Source of the DNA: Neostapfia colusana
Taxonomy: Eukaryota; Streptophyta; Magnoliopsida; Poales; Poaceae
Reading direction: 5' to 3'
NCBI GenBank assembly: GCA_030760725.1
Contig: JASWHV010000004.1
Coordinates: forward strand, 55,395,136 to 55,459,135
Length of the DNA: 64,000 nucleotides
Numbering within the stretch: position 1 is the first letter of the stretch; each line of letters opens with the position of its first letter. Positions 1-9,975 of the stretch are shown in pieces. The position numbers and the translations under genes are program-made. The notes beneath the pieces were generated by a model. That model did no database searches, was not told where the DNA came from, and saw only the letters and a program-made list of their open reading frames with translations.

Positions 1-1135
1 GGTAGTAAATCAATAGGAGCACAGGGACTGAAACCATACACTACCTGGAATGGACTTACCTTCATCGTGGAGTGAACGGATCTGTTGTAAGCAAATTCTA
101 TATGTGGTAAACACTCCTCCCACAACATTAAGTTTGTTTTCAAGACAGTCCGCAACATAGTGGATAAAGTACGATTAACTACCTCGGTTTGTCCATCCGT
201 TTGTGGGTGACATGTAGTTGAAAACAGCAACTTGGTGCCTAATTTATACCACAAGGTTCTTCAAAAATGACTTAAAATTTTGGCATCACAATCAGAAACA
301 ATGGTATTTGGCACACCATGTAAATGAACAATTTCAGTCATAAACAAATCAGCAATGTGTGAAGCATTATCATTCTTATGACATGGTATAAAGTGCACCA
401 TTTTAGAGAAACGATCATTTTAGAGAAACGATCGACAACCACAAAAATACTATCCCTCCCCCTCTTAGTCCTAGGCAATCCCAAAACAAAGTCCATAGAA
501 ATATCCTCCTAAGGTGCACTAGGAACAGGAAGTGGCATATAAAGACCATGTGGCTTAAGGCGAGACTTAGATTTATTGCAAGTAGTGCATCGTGACACGT
601 AGCGCTCGACATCACGCCTCATCTTCGGCCAAAAGAAGTGTGTGGACAGCACGTCCTCAGTTTTATTCACTCCAAAATGTTCCATCAAACCTCCTCCATG
701 TGCTTCCTGCAAAAGCAATAGACGAACAGAGCTAGCTGGAACGCATAGCTTGTTAGCACGATAGAGGAGACCATCTCGCAGCACATATTTATTCCATGTT
801 CTTCCTTCTCTACAATTTTCAAAAGCATCTTTTAAGTCTGAATCAGTAGGGTATAATGCTTTTATTGTTTCCAAACCAAAGATTTTGTGATCCAGTTGGG
901 ACAGTATGGAGTATTGTCTAGATAATGTATCGGCAATGACATTTTCCTTCCCGTTCTTATGCTTAATGATGTATGGAAACGACTCTATAAACTCAACCCA
1001 TTTAGCATGTCATTTATTCAGCTTTGTTTGACACTTAAGATACTTCAAAGATTCATGATCGCAATGTATGACAAAATCCTTAGACCAAAGATAATGTTGC
1101 CAAGTTTGTAAAACTCACACTCATGCATACAATTC
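1..1135 (-). pseudogene. Ty3/gypsy pol fragment (RNase H to integrase), truncated
   Basis: Reverse-strand remnant of a chromovirus-like pol gene. Reading from 1135 down, the end of RNase H is recognisable (QTWQHYLWSKDFVIH near 1100-1060, then LKYLKCQTKLNK). Next comes the integrase zinc finger (His side EAHGGGLMEHFG near 690, Cys side CTTCNKSKSR near 580) and the start of the integrase core (GRDSIFVVVDRFS near 465-420). Integrase would splice element cDNA into the host genome. The frame is dead: stops near 1110-1120, a TGA at 1010-1012, a TAG at 509-511 where the family has Trp before E-D-I, and a 17-bp tandem duplication at 400-433 that shifts the frame. The right end stops abruptly inside RNase H against the LTR of element C. 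The rest lies left of the window. It belongs to a different gypsy lineage from elements A-D. Confidence 0.9.
400..433. repeat. 17-bp perfect tandem duplication
   Basis: The 17 bases at 400-416 (ATTTTAGAGAAACGATC) are repeated exactly at 417-433 inside the integrase remnant. Seventeen is not a multiple of three, so the event breaks the reading frame. It looks like replication slippage or filled-in break repair. Confidence 0.95.
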
Positions 1136-2682
1136 GTGCGGTGACCAAAAACATCCGGAACCAAGGCTCACGTGGAACCAAAACCCTGATGCTATAGAAC
1201 CAAAAACCCGCTGGTTTGGAGGTTTAGTGAGGGCGCTCGACGTTGCCGGAGTGAAACCCGAGCCGCCGCACATCGCATGGTGGTTTAGAGCCGCCGCCGG
1301 CCTCCGATGAGTGTGGGGACGAGTTCCTCGCGGTAGAATTGGGGCTGGCGGCGAGTTTCCGGCCATGATTCTGCTGGAGGACGAAGTTCCATTGAGCGGC
1401 GCCGCTGCCGGGGGGGGGGGGGGGGGGGCGAAGCGCGCGCGGGAAAAACGGTCGGGAGGAAGAACCCATGGGTCCCACCGGTCAGTGACAAGTAGAGGTA
1501 AACCGGGATCCGGTGTGGCTACCCGATCATGTGTGGCTACAGCCTAAATGGGTGTGTACTGCGGTGTGGCTGCGCAGAGAGATCGCCACATCACCCCGGG
1601 ACCCGGCTGTCAGGATTTTATATTTTATCCCGGTTTATTGAATTCACAAATTTAGTTCAAACTTTAAAACCTCATAACTTTTGATAGGAAATTCCAAATT
1701 GGGTGATTCAAATTGGGTTAGATTTATATTGAAAAGATATATCCAAATTTGCAACCCAATTTGTATGAAAGACAATAATAAACTCTGGGAAATTCTTTGA
1801 AGCTTTTCAGTAAAAGAATTTTGGAGGAAGTTTAGTCCATCCAAAAATCCTCAAATTTTCCCAGAATATTCCTTAGGATATTATGGAACTCTTTCAATAT
1901 TTTCAGCTCATTTGGAGTTGATTTGTGTAGGAATTTGCTGAGTACAAGTTGCTGTGCTCAAAGTGGTCCAGAAACTTTTTCAGAGAAAATCCCCACTTTG
2001 AAAAATCAGTGCTGGGCAATTCTTATATCCAAAAATCCTAGGAAAATTCAGGCGTGCTCCCTGAGCTATGTTTAAAATTGTGGTTCACTTGAATTTGCAT
2101 GAAAGTGCAAACTTATTCAAAATTAATTCCTTTTTGCCTAGATGCTTAGGGAATTGTTCTGGATGAACTACTCATAGAAAAATTCTGAATTTCGGTCCAG
2201 AATGTTTTTTTGTGACAAGGAACTCACACGAAAAAAATTCTCAGATAAATTTGAGCTCTGGATCAAGATTGTTCTACATACCTTTCTTAGGTGAAAAATG
2301 CAACAATTAAGAAGAACCCTTAGCACTTGATCTCCCTTTGCTAAATCTAGCTTCATCCACTAGGGTCATCTCAATTCCAGCTTAGAAACATAATCCTAAA
2401 TTTAACTTGTCATTAGGCCTTAATGGCAAAAGAGTTTATAATTTGTTATACGTGCATGTTCATAACGTGTAGTGCTTAACGTGGAGAAGTGGGAAGAAAG
2501 TGAAGCTTGGATCAAGGAGCAAGGAGAGCAAGGATTAAGATTCAAGTCATCAGCAACTAACTGCATAATTATCTGACTTTAGTCACCTGCAAAACAAAGG
2601 CATGCTCCGGTTTGCATTTAAGTTGTTTTATAAAGTTTTTTACTTTGTTCACTATTATGGTTTAGAGTTTGTTTGTGCATTA
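1136..2682 (+). mobile_element. Element C 5' LTR, upstream segment
   Basis: This matches the 3' LTR of C from about 62578 on, for example the block around 1180-1260 against 63005-63080. Relative to that copy it lacks roughly 390 bases (junction near 1177-1185) and carries a 19-base G run. From 1620 on it is AT-rich LTR sequence with no genes. Small proline/arginine-rich frames at 1121-1547 are GC-rich LTR sequence, not genes. It ends at the TTA target site of Harbinger. Confidence 0.85.
1410..1428 (+). repeat. G19 homopolymer
   Basis: Nineteen consecutive G in the C 5' LTR. The 3' LTR has a mixed sequence, GGCGAGGGTGGCG, at the equivalent place near 63200. The run is probably slippage expansion. 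It could form a G-quadruplex on the + strand and is a likely place for sequencing-length error. Confidence 0.9.
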
Positions 2683-2705
2683 GACTGTCCGCACCAACGT
2701 GCGCG
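2683..2705 (+). repeat. Harbinger left terminal inverted repeat
   Basis: It begins GACTGTCCGCACCAACGTGC directly after TTA. It matches the reverse complement of 54011-54033 at 16 of 23 positions by eye. Confidence 0.8.
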
Positions 2706-3307
2706 ATAGCCTACGGGATGGAGTCGGAAGCGCATGTGGGTCGTTTTTGGGCAGCACCTGTGTACTGGGTGACGTGCGGTAAAAGCCTGCTGGCTACAGT
2801 TTTCTGTGCGGGATGAAGCGAGCGGCGGCCGACAGTTCCATTCCCCGCGGTCAGCCTCTTCCGCTGCGGAGCTCCCGACCTCCCGGCGACAACAGCTTCG
2901 GCAACACGGCTTCTGGCGGCGGAACCCGTGGGGGTGGTCGGGCACTGGTGACGAGGAAGAAGTCCGGTACGAGGAAGGTGCGCAGCGACTAGATCCGGAC
3001 CGGCGAAGGAGGCAAAGATTTTGGCTACAAGAAGGAAGAGCCGTCGAGGTTCTCTCTCGCCGCCTGCTTCTCCGTCCGAAGAGAGCGCTGCATCGACCAA
3101 CAATCGCCGGTGCAGGTTTGGTTATTTGTGGGTTTTGGTTATTTGAATGTGCAGTCTATTTTCGGCCGATTTTAGGTAGTTCCGGCATGGACTTGGTAGC
3201 AAATTGGTAGATCCGTAGTTCCTCAATATTTCTTCGAAGAAGACTGCGATTTGTTTTATAGATCAATGAATCGATTGGTAGTGGCACAGTACTCCTAGGG
3301 TTATGGT
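2683..3307 (+). mobile_element. Harbinger 5' segment (GC-rich leader of ORF1)
   Basis: This is a GC-rich stretch with no convincing coding frame. The 134-codon frame at 2806-3210 has a composition-driven Arg/Pro/Gly bias. It probably holds the ORF1 promoter and an untranslated first exon. A donor-like site lies at about 3115 (GTGCAG|GTTTGG), and a matching acceptor-like site lies across the E insertion just before 35212 (CATTCTTTAG). The leader intron is inference. Confidence 0.6.
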
Positions 3308-3836
3308 TGTGGGGACCACCCCGTGGTTCACCCACTCCGGGATCGCAGAGGGTGGTGCCGTGCGATGCGGCACCCAACAACACACAAGAAAAGAATATGA
3401 ACAACACACAAACTTTTATTTTACATGAAACAGCGGAAGTCTTTTACAAACTTAAGTATACAGCGGAAGTAATATACATAACTAGTATCTCATACTAACT
3501 AAGCAAAAGTGCAGTCGTCCAGCCCGGGGACACTACACACTAGCAACATGCAACCGGAGATCACGGCGGCGTGCAGGGCATCAGCTCGGCCGTGTACCCT
3601 GACGTGGGCACCGCCTCGTCCTCAGACCCCTCCTCATAGCTCTCACCTGCACACAGCTCAAATATTGCAACCGTGAGCACGATGACTCAGCAAGGCTTAA
3701 CCAACAACCCTAATCATGAAACTTACATGCAGGGATGTGTAAGGTAGGAAAAAGGACATTGCGGTAAAGACACGCCTACATGTTACTCCTTACTTTCAGT
3801 TTTATAACCACAGTTTAATGAGCCTTAGGCAGCCCT

Positions 3837-3883
3837 CACATCGAAAGTCCACAATCAAACAAGAAACACTTTCCTCTGATGTG
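3837..3883 (-). other. Conserved 47-nt LTR hairpin, copy in E
   Basis: On the reverse strand the arms are CACATCAGAG and TTTCGATGTG (nine of ten pair, counting G-U). The 27-nt loop contains TTTCTTGTTTGATTGTGG. The stem differs from A, B and C while loop and length are kept. Confidence 0.75.
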
Positions 3884-4194
3884 GTGATGCCCAAAGTGGA
3901 AAATAAACTTAATTAGCTCTACATCTACAGCAGACATGGTTTCCAAACATTAATAGTTCATCACAACATAATAACATTCATCTGGTATATTTCACTTCTT
4001 ACTACGTCACAGAACAGTGAACAAGCGGTACTGTGACACCCTCAATTTCATAATCATGTATGCATACATAATTATGTAGAGAAACATTTTAAAATAAGTA
4101 GAAAACAGAGAAGAGATAAAAAAAGATAGCCGAAAAGAGCCAATTTCAGTTCGCCTAGAGCGCTGTAGGCACTTCGCGCGGCCCGCTGGCCACA

Positions 4195-4980
4195 TGGCGT
4201 GTTCGGAGCTCATCCCCGCAAAGAGGGGAGAGGTCCGCCGCTAAACTGGCTACGTGGCAGGCTCGGAGCTTGCCTCTGTGAAAGGGGCGAGGTCCGACCC
4301 TGTGGGACACGTGTTGCCCTCGGAGCTAGATACTGCGGAGAAGGAAGGCCCAGCCGCGTGGGACACGTGTCGCTCTCGGATCTCACCTCCGAGAGGTCCG
4401 GCCCCGCCAGACACATGTCACCCTCGGAGCTTATATCCGAGAGGTCCGACACTATGGGACACATGTCGCTCTCGGAGCATACCTCCGGGAGGTCCGGTCC
4501 TACTGGACACGTGTCATCCTCGGAGCTCACTCCCGAGGAAAAGACACTGAAGGACACACATCAGCCTCGGAGCTCGCCTCCGAGAGGTCCCGCCCTAAGG
4601 GAGGTCCGACACTACCGTACATGTGTTACCTCCGGAGCTCACCTCCGGGAGGTTCGACGCTATTGGACACGTGTCGACTTTGGAGCTTGCCTCCGAAGAG
4701 AGGGGAGATCCAGAACTGACACGTGGCACTCTCGGAGCTTACCTCCGAAGAGAGGGGAGGTCCGGAACTGACACGTGGCGTACGCGGAGCTCGTCTCTGG
4801 AGAGAGGGGAGGTCCCGACCCACCAGACATGTGGCGCACGCGGAGCTCGCCTCTGAGGAGAGGGAGGTCCCGCCCGCCTGACACGCGGCACAACCGGAGG
4901 CCGCCTCTACGGAAAAGGGAGACCAGGCCCCTGCTGGACACGTGGAGCCTCCGGAGCTCATCACCGCGGAGATGACGAGA
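4195..4980 (+). repeat. G-box minisatellite in D U3
   Basis: Degenerate units of about 48-56 bases run head to tail. Each has a self-complementary block of the form CGGAGCTCACCTCCG followed by AGGTCCG, and a palindromic block close to GGACACGTGTC. Exact CACGTG occurs at 4308, 4364, 4508, 4668, 4720, 4772 and 4939, with one-base variants (CACATG, CATGTG) between. CACGTG is the core site of plant bZIP and bHLH factors. Lying just upstream of the TATA box, the array is a plausible enhancer; activity is inference. Confidence 0.9.
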
Positions 4981-5124
4981 TTTTAAGCGGTTTATCCCCT
5001 GTACGCGCGGGAATACCCGATGCTGAGGAAACCGACTTGAATTCCACATTGCTACCGCACCAAATCAATTGAAGATAAGTTGTTAAGATTCAAAAACCAT
5101 CTAAATAGGATTCTTATTAGAAAT

Positions 5125-5163
5125 CCAATCAGAGAAGGGCTCTTCTTTTCCCGATTATAAATA
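5125..5163 (+). promoter_or_regulatory. Element D LTR core promoter (CCAAT, TATAAATA)
   Basis: CCAAT is at 5125-5129 and TATAAATA at 5156-5163, downstream of the G-box array. The same box is kept in the other D LTR copies at 11099-11106 and 29409-29416. Confidence 0.75.
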
Positions 5164-6959
5164 GAACCCGAAACAACCCCTTGGTCGTAACATCTTTTCT
5201 AAAGACGACAACTTAGAGGCCCCAGGCCCAACCTCGCTGAGCTAAACCCCTTCGCCAGAGTTGACCACCGGAGAGACCGCCGACGAGCCCGACACGATCG
5301 CCGGAGGAGAGCCGACGATCTGGTCTCCATTACCACCTTACGACAAGATCACGGTTTTCTTTGCATCTGTTCTTCGATGCCTTTGAACAGAAGCTTTTTC
5401 GTGGACAGATCCCGTGTTTGATCTAGATCTTGAGTCCATATCATCACCATGTCCACATTTGATCTTTACACCTCTGTTCATCGTAAAACCCCATGCAAGC
5501 CCATTAAAACATGCAAAAGCACGTACAAACTGATCTAATGAAACCAACACCATAGGAATAGCATGCATATGCACCATTGCATCTTGAGTAAAGTTTGTGC
5601 ATGATAATTGATTGCTGTGACTGTTGTATGTGTGTGACCGTGAATAGAAGAACAAGCTCAGGGAGCTATCTACGACGAGCTACAACAGCAAGAGTTTGAG
5701 ATCCGTGAGCAACAGAAGCCACAGGAATAAGGCAAGTGCCCCTTTACCATATTGATCCCATGTTTTTTTGAAAAGCTGTTTGTTTGCGAAAATTGTGAAT
5801 GCTCGAGTCAACTTGATGGGAAAGCCTTTGATAGGAGTTTACTAGTTTTGTTAACCACCCTTGTCGCCAGGGAAGTTTATGAGTCGGGTATGGTTGTTTT
5901 TCTTTTCTGCTTCGCTAATCTACATGATATGGGAAGCGATAGAATGTGTCTAGCTACTGCACTCATGAGAATAATGATAATGAGAACTTGATGTTAATGA
6001 ACATGAATCGGAGGGAGATCTAGGCAAGATTGGTTTGTGGATGAGGTAGTATGAGATGGTGGTTACTTGTCATAGATCTAAGGACCGGTTCATGCGAGCA
6101 CATGCCAGGAATACAGTGCCACCACAAGGCCAAGTATGGGTGTGGCTTAGCTGACTAATTAGGTAAGTTGCTATATTGTTATGGATCCTGGAAGGCGCGG
6201 GGAATGGGAGTCGAGTGAGGACTGCCCTGGGAACTGCATGGCACAATGGGGGGCCCGTAGGTGGGAGAATTGGAGATTCTAGCCTGCCGGTGAAACCTTA
6301 GTGAGTCCATACATCTAGTAGCCCCTTTGTAAAGGCTATTTTGTGATCTCTTGGCCATACACCGACGGTTGTGTACTGGTATAATGGAGGTTCTGCAGTC
6401 GCCGATGGATGACGAAATCACAAACTTGTGGGTAAAGTGGTGCAAACTCTGCAGTGTCTAAAACTATCATGATAGCCGTTCTTCCGGTCACAAGCGCCTG
6501 GCCAACTTCCATGATTAGATGGATGGTTTATGGGATGTTTTTGGATGGTTCGGTTTTGGTTTTTGGGATGGTATTGGTTTGGTTATGGTTTGGTCTTTGG
6601 ATTTGGTTTTAGGTTCTGTTGAGTCCGGGTAATGAGATTGGTTTCATGACTGTTGAGTCATGGTAATGAGCTTTGGTCTCGGTTATGAGACGGAAATTGA
6701 ATTTGAGATGAGATGGTAGTGAATACGAGATGGTATTCATGAGCATGAGAAAAGTTGAGAAAGATAAATGTCTGGAAGAGACATGGAAAGTGGTGAATCA
6801 TAATGGAGGTATGTTGATGTTTAAATACATGTTGGGATTACATTCACTTAAAGCTAGTTGTTGTTTTTATCATGTTTTGAGGAATAAACTTTGCTTTTCG
6901 GAATGAGTCTTTTTATACCTACCTTATTATAAGCTACATGTCATACTTCCCGCACTTGC

Positions 6960-6978
6960 TGAGTACGTCATGTACTCA
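6960..6978 (+). other. Conserved GCTGAG hairpin, D version
   Basis: TGAGTAC (6960-6966) and GTACTCA (6972-6978) pair perfectly around GTCAT. Flanks CTTGC and CC match the place of the TGAGC/GCTCA hairpin in A and B. Confidence 0.7.
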
Positions 6979-7326
6979 CCTTTGCATTATCATACATCAT
7001 CAGCAACAGGAGAGGAGTACTATGAAGACCACGTGGAGTATTAGGAGTTTGATCCACCCTCAACCTTGCCTGTGGAGTAGAGATGGAGCCGCTGCTGCTG
7101 CTTAGTTTGCTTCTGTACTAGTTAGAAGACTTTTGCTGCTAGAATAGATTAGAGACTTCCGCTGCAATAAAGATTGATGTAATAAAGTACTTGAATCTAT
7201 TCGTTCGTGGTTATATATATATTCTGAATTCAGTTTGTGGATTATATGTGTATGTGTGATGAACATCCTGGGCACACATACGCATCAGTCTCAGTTCCGA
7301 GAGGTTTTCTCTCAGAACCAGGGCGT

Positions 7327-7808
7327 CACAGATTGGTATCAGAGCCACAGTTGATCGTAGGTCACACGCCTAGATAGAAATCACAGATTGGTATCAACCT
7401 ACCATGGTTGATCGTAGGTCACATGCTTAGATAGAGATCACAGATTGGTATAGATACCACAGTTGATCGTAGGTCACAAGCCTAGGTAAGACCACAGATT
7501 GGTATTGATATACCACTGTTGATCGTAGGTCACAAGCCTAGATAAGATCACAGATTAGTTTCAGAGCTGCCACGCCTAGTCACAGATTGGTATCAAGCTA
7601 CCACGGTTGACTGTAGGTTGCAAGCATACATAAGGTCACAGATTGGTACCAAAGCTACCATGGTTGACCGTAGGACGCAGGCCTCGTAACAGATTGGTAT
7701 TAGAAGCCACACTGACCATAGGATGCAAGCCTAGGTAGGGTGCATAGATTGGCATTGGAACCACCTTGACCATAGGTAAAAGTCACAGATTATTCACAGA
7801 TTGGTACC
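7327..7808 (+). repeat. Tandem array of primer-binding-site-like units
   Basis: The true PBS (TTGGTATCAGAGCC at 7333-7346, complementary to the 3' end of initiator tRNA-Met) follows the LTR. The junction block CACAGATTGGTATC then recurs about ten more times, at about 7382, 7439, 7493, 7549, 7581, 7637, 7689, 7743, 7784 and 7795. The usual spacing is 54-57 bases. Between them is a second block around GTTGATCGTAGGTCACA. Later copies are more degenerate. The repeat unit therefore contains the LTR end plus the PBS. Confidence 0.9.
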
Positions 7809-8079
7809 ACCCCAAACCACATAGGACCCCCATTGAATAGAAGCTTGAATAGGATTGGTTAAACCTTGTGATGATTGTTTTTTCTTGTGTGTTTAGTGTG
7901 AGCTGTGGAACGTTTCAAGCGTTGTCCTTATCTGCACATAGTAGAGAGATGTGAGATGCTTCGGCACTTGCTCACATCCTCATATAAGCTAATATATGTA
8001 GCCCATCCACCTTGATGCATATAGTTAGGGGGATCCATCTAACCTTCTAACCTCTATTCTATCCAACTCTCTCTCACAG

Positions 8080-9891
8080 ATGGTGAGAGGAAACACCGGC
8101 CATCAAGGGAGGAACGTCCGTGGCAACCAAGAGGATGACCATGTTGAAATTCCTCAAAATGACAACACCGGGGCTGGTGCAAACAACTTGGAACGGTTGA
8201 TGTCTATGCAGAACCAGCTCATGCAAACCATGATCCAAACTTTGGGTCAGCTGCAAGCCAACAACAACAACCCCGTTCCTGCACCACTGCCACCACCACC
8301 GTCACCACCACCGGCTCACAACCGACTAGGAGAGTTCATGAGGACTCGACCACCCACTTTTGCTCAAGCTAATGATCCCATGGAGGCCGATGATTGGTTG
8401 AAATCCATGGAGAAGAAGCTTGCCATAGTTCAGTGCAATGACCAAGAGAAGGTTCTCTTCGCATCGCACCAACTCATGGGAGCAGCCGCTGACTGGTGGG
8501 ACGCCCTTTGCAATGCTCATGACAACCCAAAGACTATTACTTGGACTGAGTTCAAGGAGAGTTTCCGCTCTCATTACGTCCCTATGGGAGTCATGATGCT
8601 CAAGAGGCAAGAGTTTGAAGGTCTCCGCCAAGGACAGAAGAGCGTGAATGAGTACCTTAACAAGTTCACGCAGCTTTCAAGGTACGTCCCCGAAGATGTC
8701 AACTCGGACCAACGGAAGCAGTACTTGTTCATGAGAGGGTTGAACAATGAGATCCAGGTTCAGCTCCTCAACAATGACTATGCGAGCTTCCAGAAACTTG
8801 TTGACAAAGCTATAGTGGTTGAGAGCAAGATCCGAGAGATCGAGCAAGAGGGCAAAAGAAAGATGCCATACCAGCCACAAGGGAGCAATGTACGCCCTCG
8901 GTACATGCCCCCAGCTGCACCACAGTATGGATCGTCCGCTACTACTTTTCGCCCTAATCAGCCACCACAGCAACGTCCTGCCATGCAAGCACCTCGTGTG
9001 CCTTTGCCTCCAGCGCCCCGTCCAAACATGGGCGCTCCTGTTCAAAACCCCCGCCCCAACTTACCTGCTGTCATGGGCAACAAGGCATGCTTTGCATGCG
9101 GGGAGACGGGACACTTTGCGAGCCAGTGCCCGAAGAGAGGTCCTGGACAACCAAGCAACGTGCCCAAGCAGAACCCACGGCCGAGCGGAGGAGCCAATCA
9201 TGGAAACCGTGGGCAGCAGAACTATGCTCGCGGCAACGTGAACCATGTCTCTGCTGAGGAAGCGCAAAAGGCTGAGGACGTCGTGATTGGTATGTTCCTT
9301 GCCAACTCCAACCCAGCCACCATTTTATTTGATTTCGGAGCATCACGTTCATTCATATCATCCAAGTATGTTGCCAAGTATAATCTACCCATATCACACT
9401 TGAAATATACTATGTTGGTGAATTCTCCCGGTGGAGAGATGAGGACTAATATAGTATGTCCGAAAGTAAACCTTAAAATAAGGGGGTTAGACTTCCTTGC
9501 CAACCTCATTGTCTTGGATTCCCAAGGGCTTGACATAATACTCGGAATGAATTGGTTAAGCAAGCACAACGGAGTAATCCAATATGCTGAGAGGAGCGTG
9601 CAGTTGACAAACGAGCACGGTACTCGTATTGAGTTCAAGTCAGCCCAACCAAAAACCGAGAAGGCAACGTTGAACCACGTTGAAGAAGAAACATTGGAAG
9701 GCATTCCGGTGGTTCAAGAATTCTCGGACGTGTTCCCGGAAGAGCTTCCAGGTATGCCACCTGACCGGGACATTGAGTTTTCCATTGACTTGGTACCCGG
9801 AACTGCACCTATAGCAAAGAGACCATATAGGATGCCCGTAAATAAACTAGTGGAGCCATCACACGGAGGCAGAAGCTACATGGGAACGTGA
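8080..9891 (+). CDS. Element D gag and protease (gag-pol deleted after protease)
   Basis: 603 codons. The N-terminal region is Asn/Pro-rich. The retrotransposon gag domain spans about residues 90-255 (WWDAL, then LRQGQKSVNEYLNKF). A CCHC zinc knuckle is at 337-350 (CFACGETGHFASQC). An aspartic protease follows at about 400-500. Gag forms the particle and protease would mature it. The protease motif reads D-F-G (418-420) instead of the family's D-S-G, so activity is doubtful. The frame continues to the RT entry (PYRMPVNKLVE, to 591) and then joins, out of frame, to the pol C-terminus (EATWEREE near 9875), giving a stop at 9889. RT, RNase H and integrase are missing. Gag alone could still be made and serve other copies. 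The start is the first Met of the frame, about 730 bases after the PBS. Confidence 0.88.
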   Translation: MVRGNTGHQGRNVRGNQEDDHVEIPQNDNTGAGANNLERLMSMQNQLMQTMIQTLGQLQANNNNPVPAPLPPPPSPPPAHNRLGEFMRTRPPTFAQANDPMEADDWLKSMEKKLAIVQCNDQEKVLFASHQLMGAAADWWDALCNAHDNPKTITWTEFKESFRSHYVPMGVMMLKRQEFEGLRQGQKSVNEYLNKFTQLSRYVPEDVNSDQRKQYLFMRGLNNEIQVQLLNNDYASFQKLVDKAIVVESKIREIEQEGKRKMPYQPQGSNVRPRYMPPAAPQYGSSATTFRPNQPPQQRPAMQAPRVPLPPAPRPNMGAPVQNPRPNLPAVMGNKACFACGETGHFASQCPKRGPGQPSNVPKQNPRPSGGANHGNRGQQNYARGNVNHVSAEEAQKAEDVVIGMFLANSNPATILFDFGASRSFISSKYVAKYNLPISHLKYTMLVNSPGGEMRTNIVCPKVNLKIRGLDFLANLIVLDSQGLDIILGMNWLSKHNGVIQYAERSVQLTNEHGTRIEFKSAQPKTEKATLNHVEEETLEGIPVVQEFSDVFPEELPGMPPDRDIEFSIDLVPGTAPIAKRPYRMPVNKLVEPSHGGRSYMGT

Positions 9892-9936
9892 GGAAAACAT
9901 CAAGACAGAATTCCCTCATCTATTCTCTACCCTATC
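9856..9936 (+). pseudogene. Element D pol C-terminal remnant
   Basis: In the frame shifted from gag this reads SHHTEAEATWEREE and then KTEFPHLF, the end of a chromodomain-type pol. It directly follows the deletion junction near 9850-9857. Confidence 0.75.
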
Positions 9937-9975
9937 GAATCTCGAGGGCGAGATTCAATTTAAGGGGGGTAGATT
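9937..9975 (+). promoter_or_regulatory. Element D pre-PPT hairpin and polypurine tract
   Basis: GAATCTCG and CGAGATTC (9937-9944, 9949-9956) form an 8-bp stem with AGGG loop. The polypurine tract TAAGGGGGGTAGA follows. The tract primes plus-strand DNA, and the LTR begins at 9976. Confidence 0.8.

Larger units (their letters stand above)
4032..7330 (+). mobile_element. Element D 5' LTR (3.3 kb)
   Basis: Starts TGTGACACCC and ends GGGCGTCACA. The U3 carries a G-box minisatellite (4195-4980). A CCAAT box and TATAAATA (5125-5163) mark the promoter. Transcription should begin near 5190 (inference). AATAAA motifs near 7165 and 7177 suggest poly(A) close to 7200, implying an R region of about 2 kb and a short U5. 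A GCTGAG hairpin lies at 6960-6978. The 105-codon reverse frame at 5338-5655, repeated at 29591-29908, is not a gene. Confidence 0.9.

Noticed and set aside
1224..1547. Overlapping Pro/Gly/Arg-rich frames on both strands
   Set aside because: Produced by the GC-rich LTR and the G19 run. Not kept in the 3' LTR near 62980-63440.
4195..4980. Regularly spaced palindromic repeats that look CRISPR-like
   Set aside because: Units are degenerate and contiguous without unique spacers, lie in LTR U3 of a plant element and recur in the other LTR. They form a minisatellite.
5338..5655. Reverse 105-codon frame repeated exactly at 29591-29908
   Set aside because: It is repeated only because the LTR is repeated. 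The beta LTR copy (27528-27767) does not keep it, and it shows no known domain.
7331..7800. Possible tRNA gene cluster because of repeated tRNA-like TGGTATCAGAGC
   Set aside because: Only the 12-14 bases complementary to a tRNA 3' end repeat. No cloverleaf or A/B box is present; these are primer-binding-site copies.
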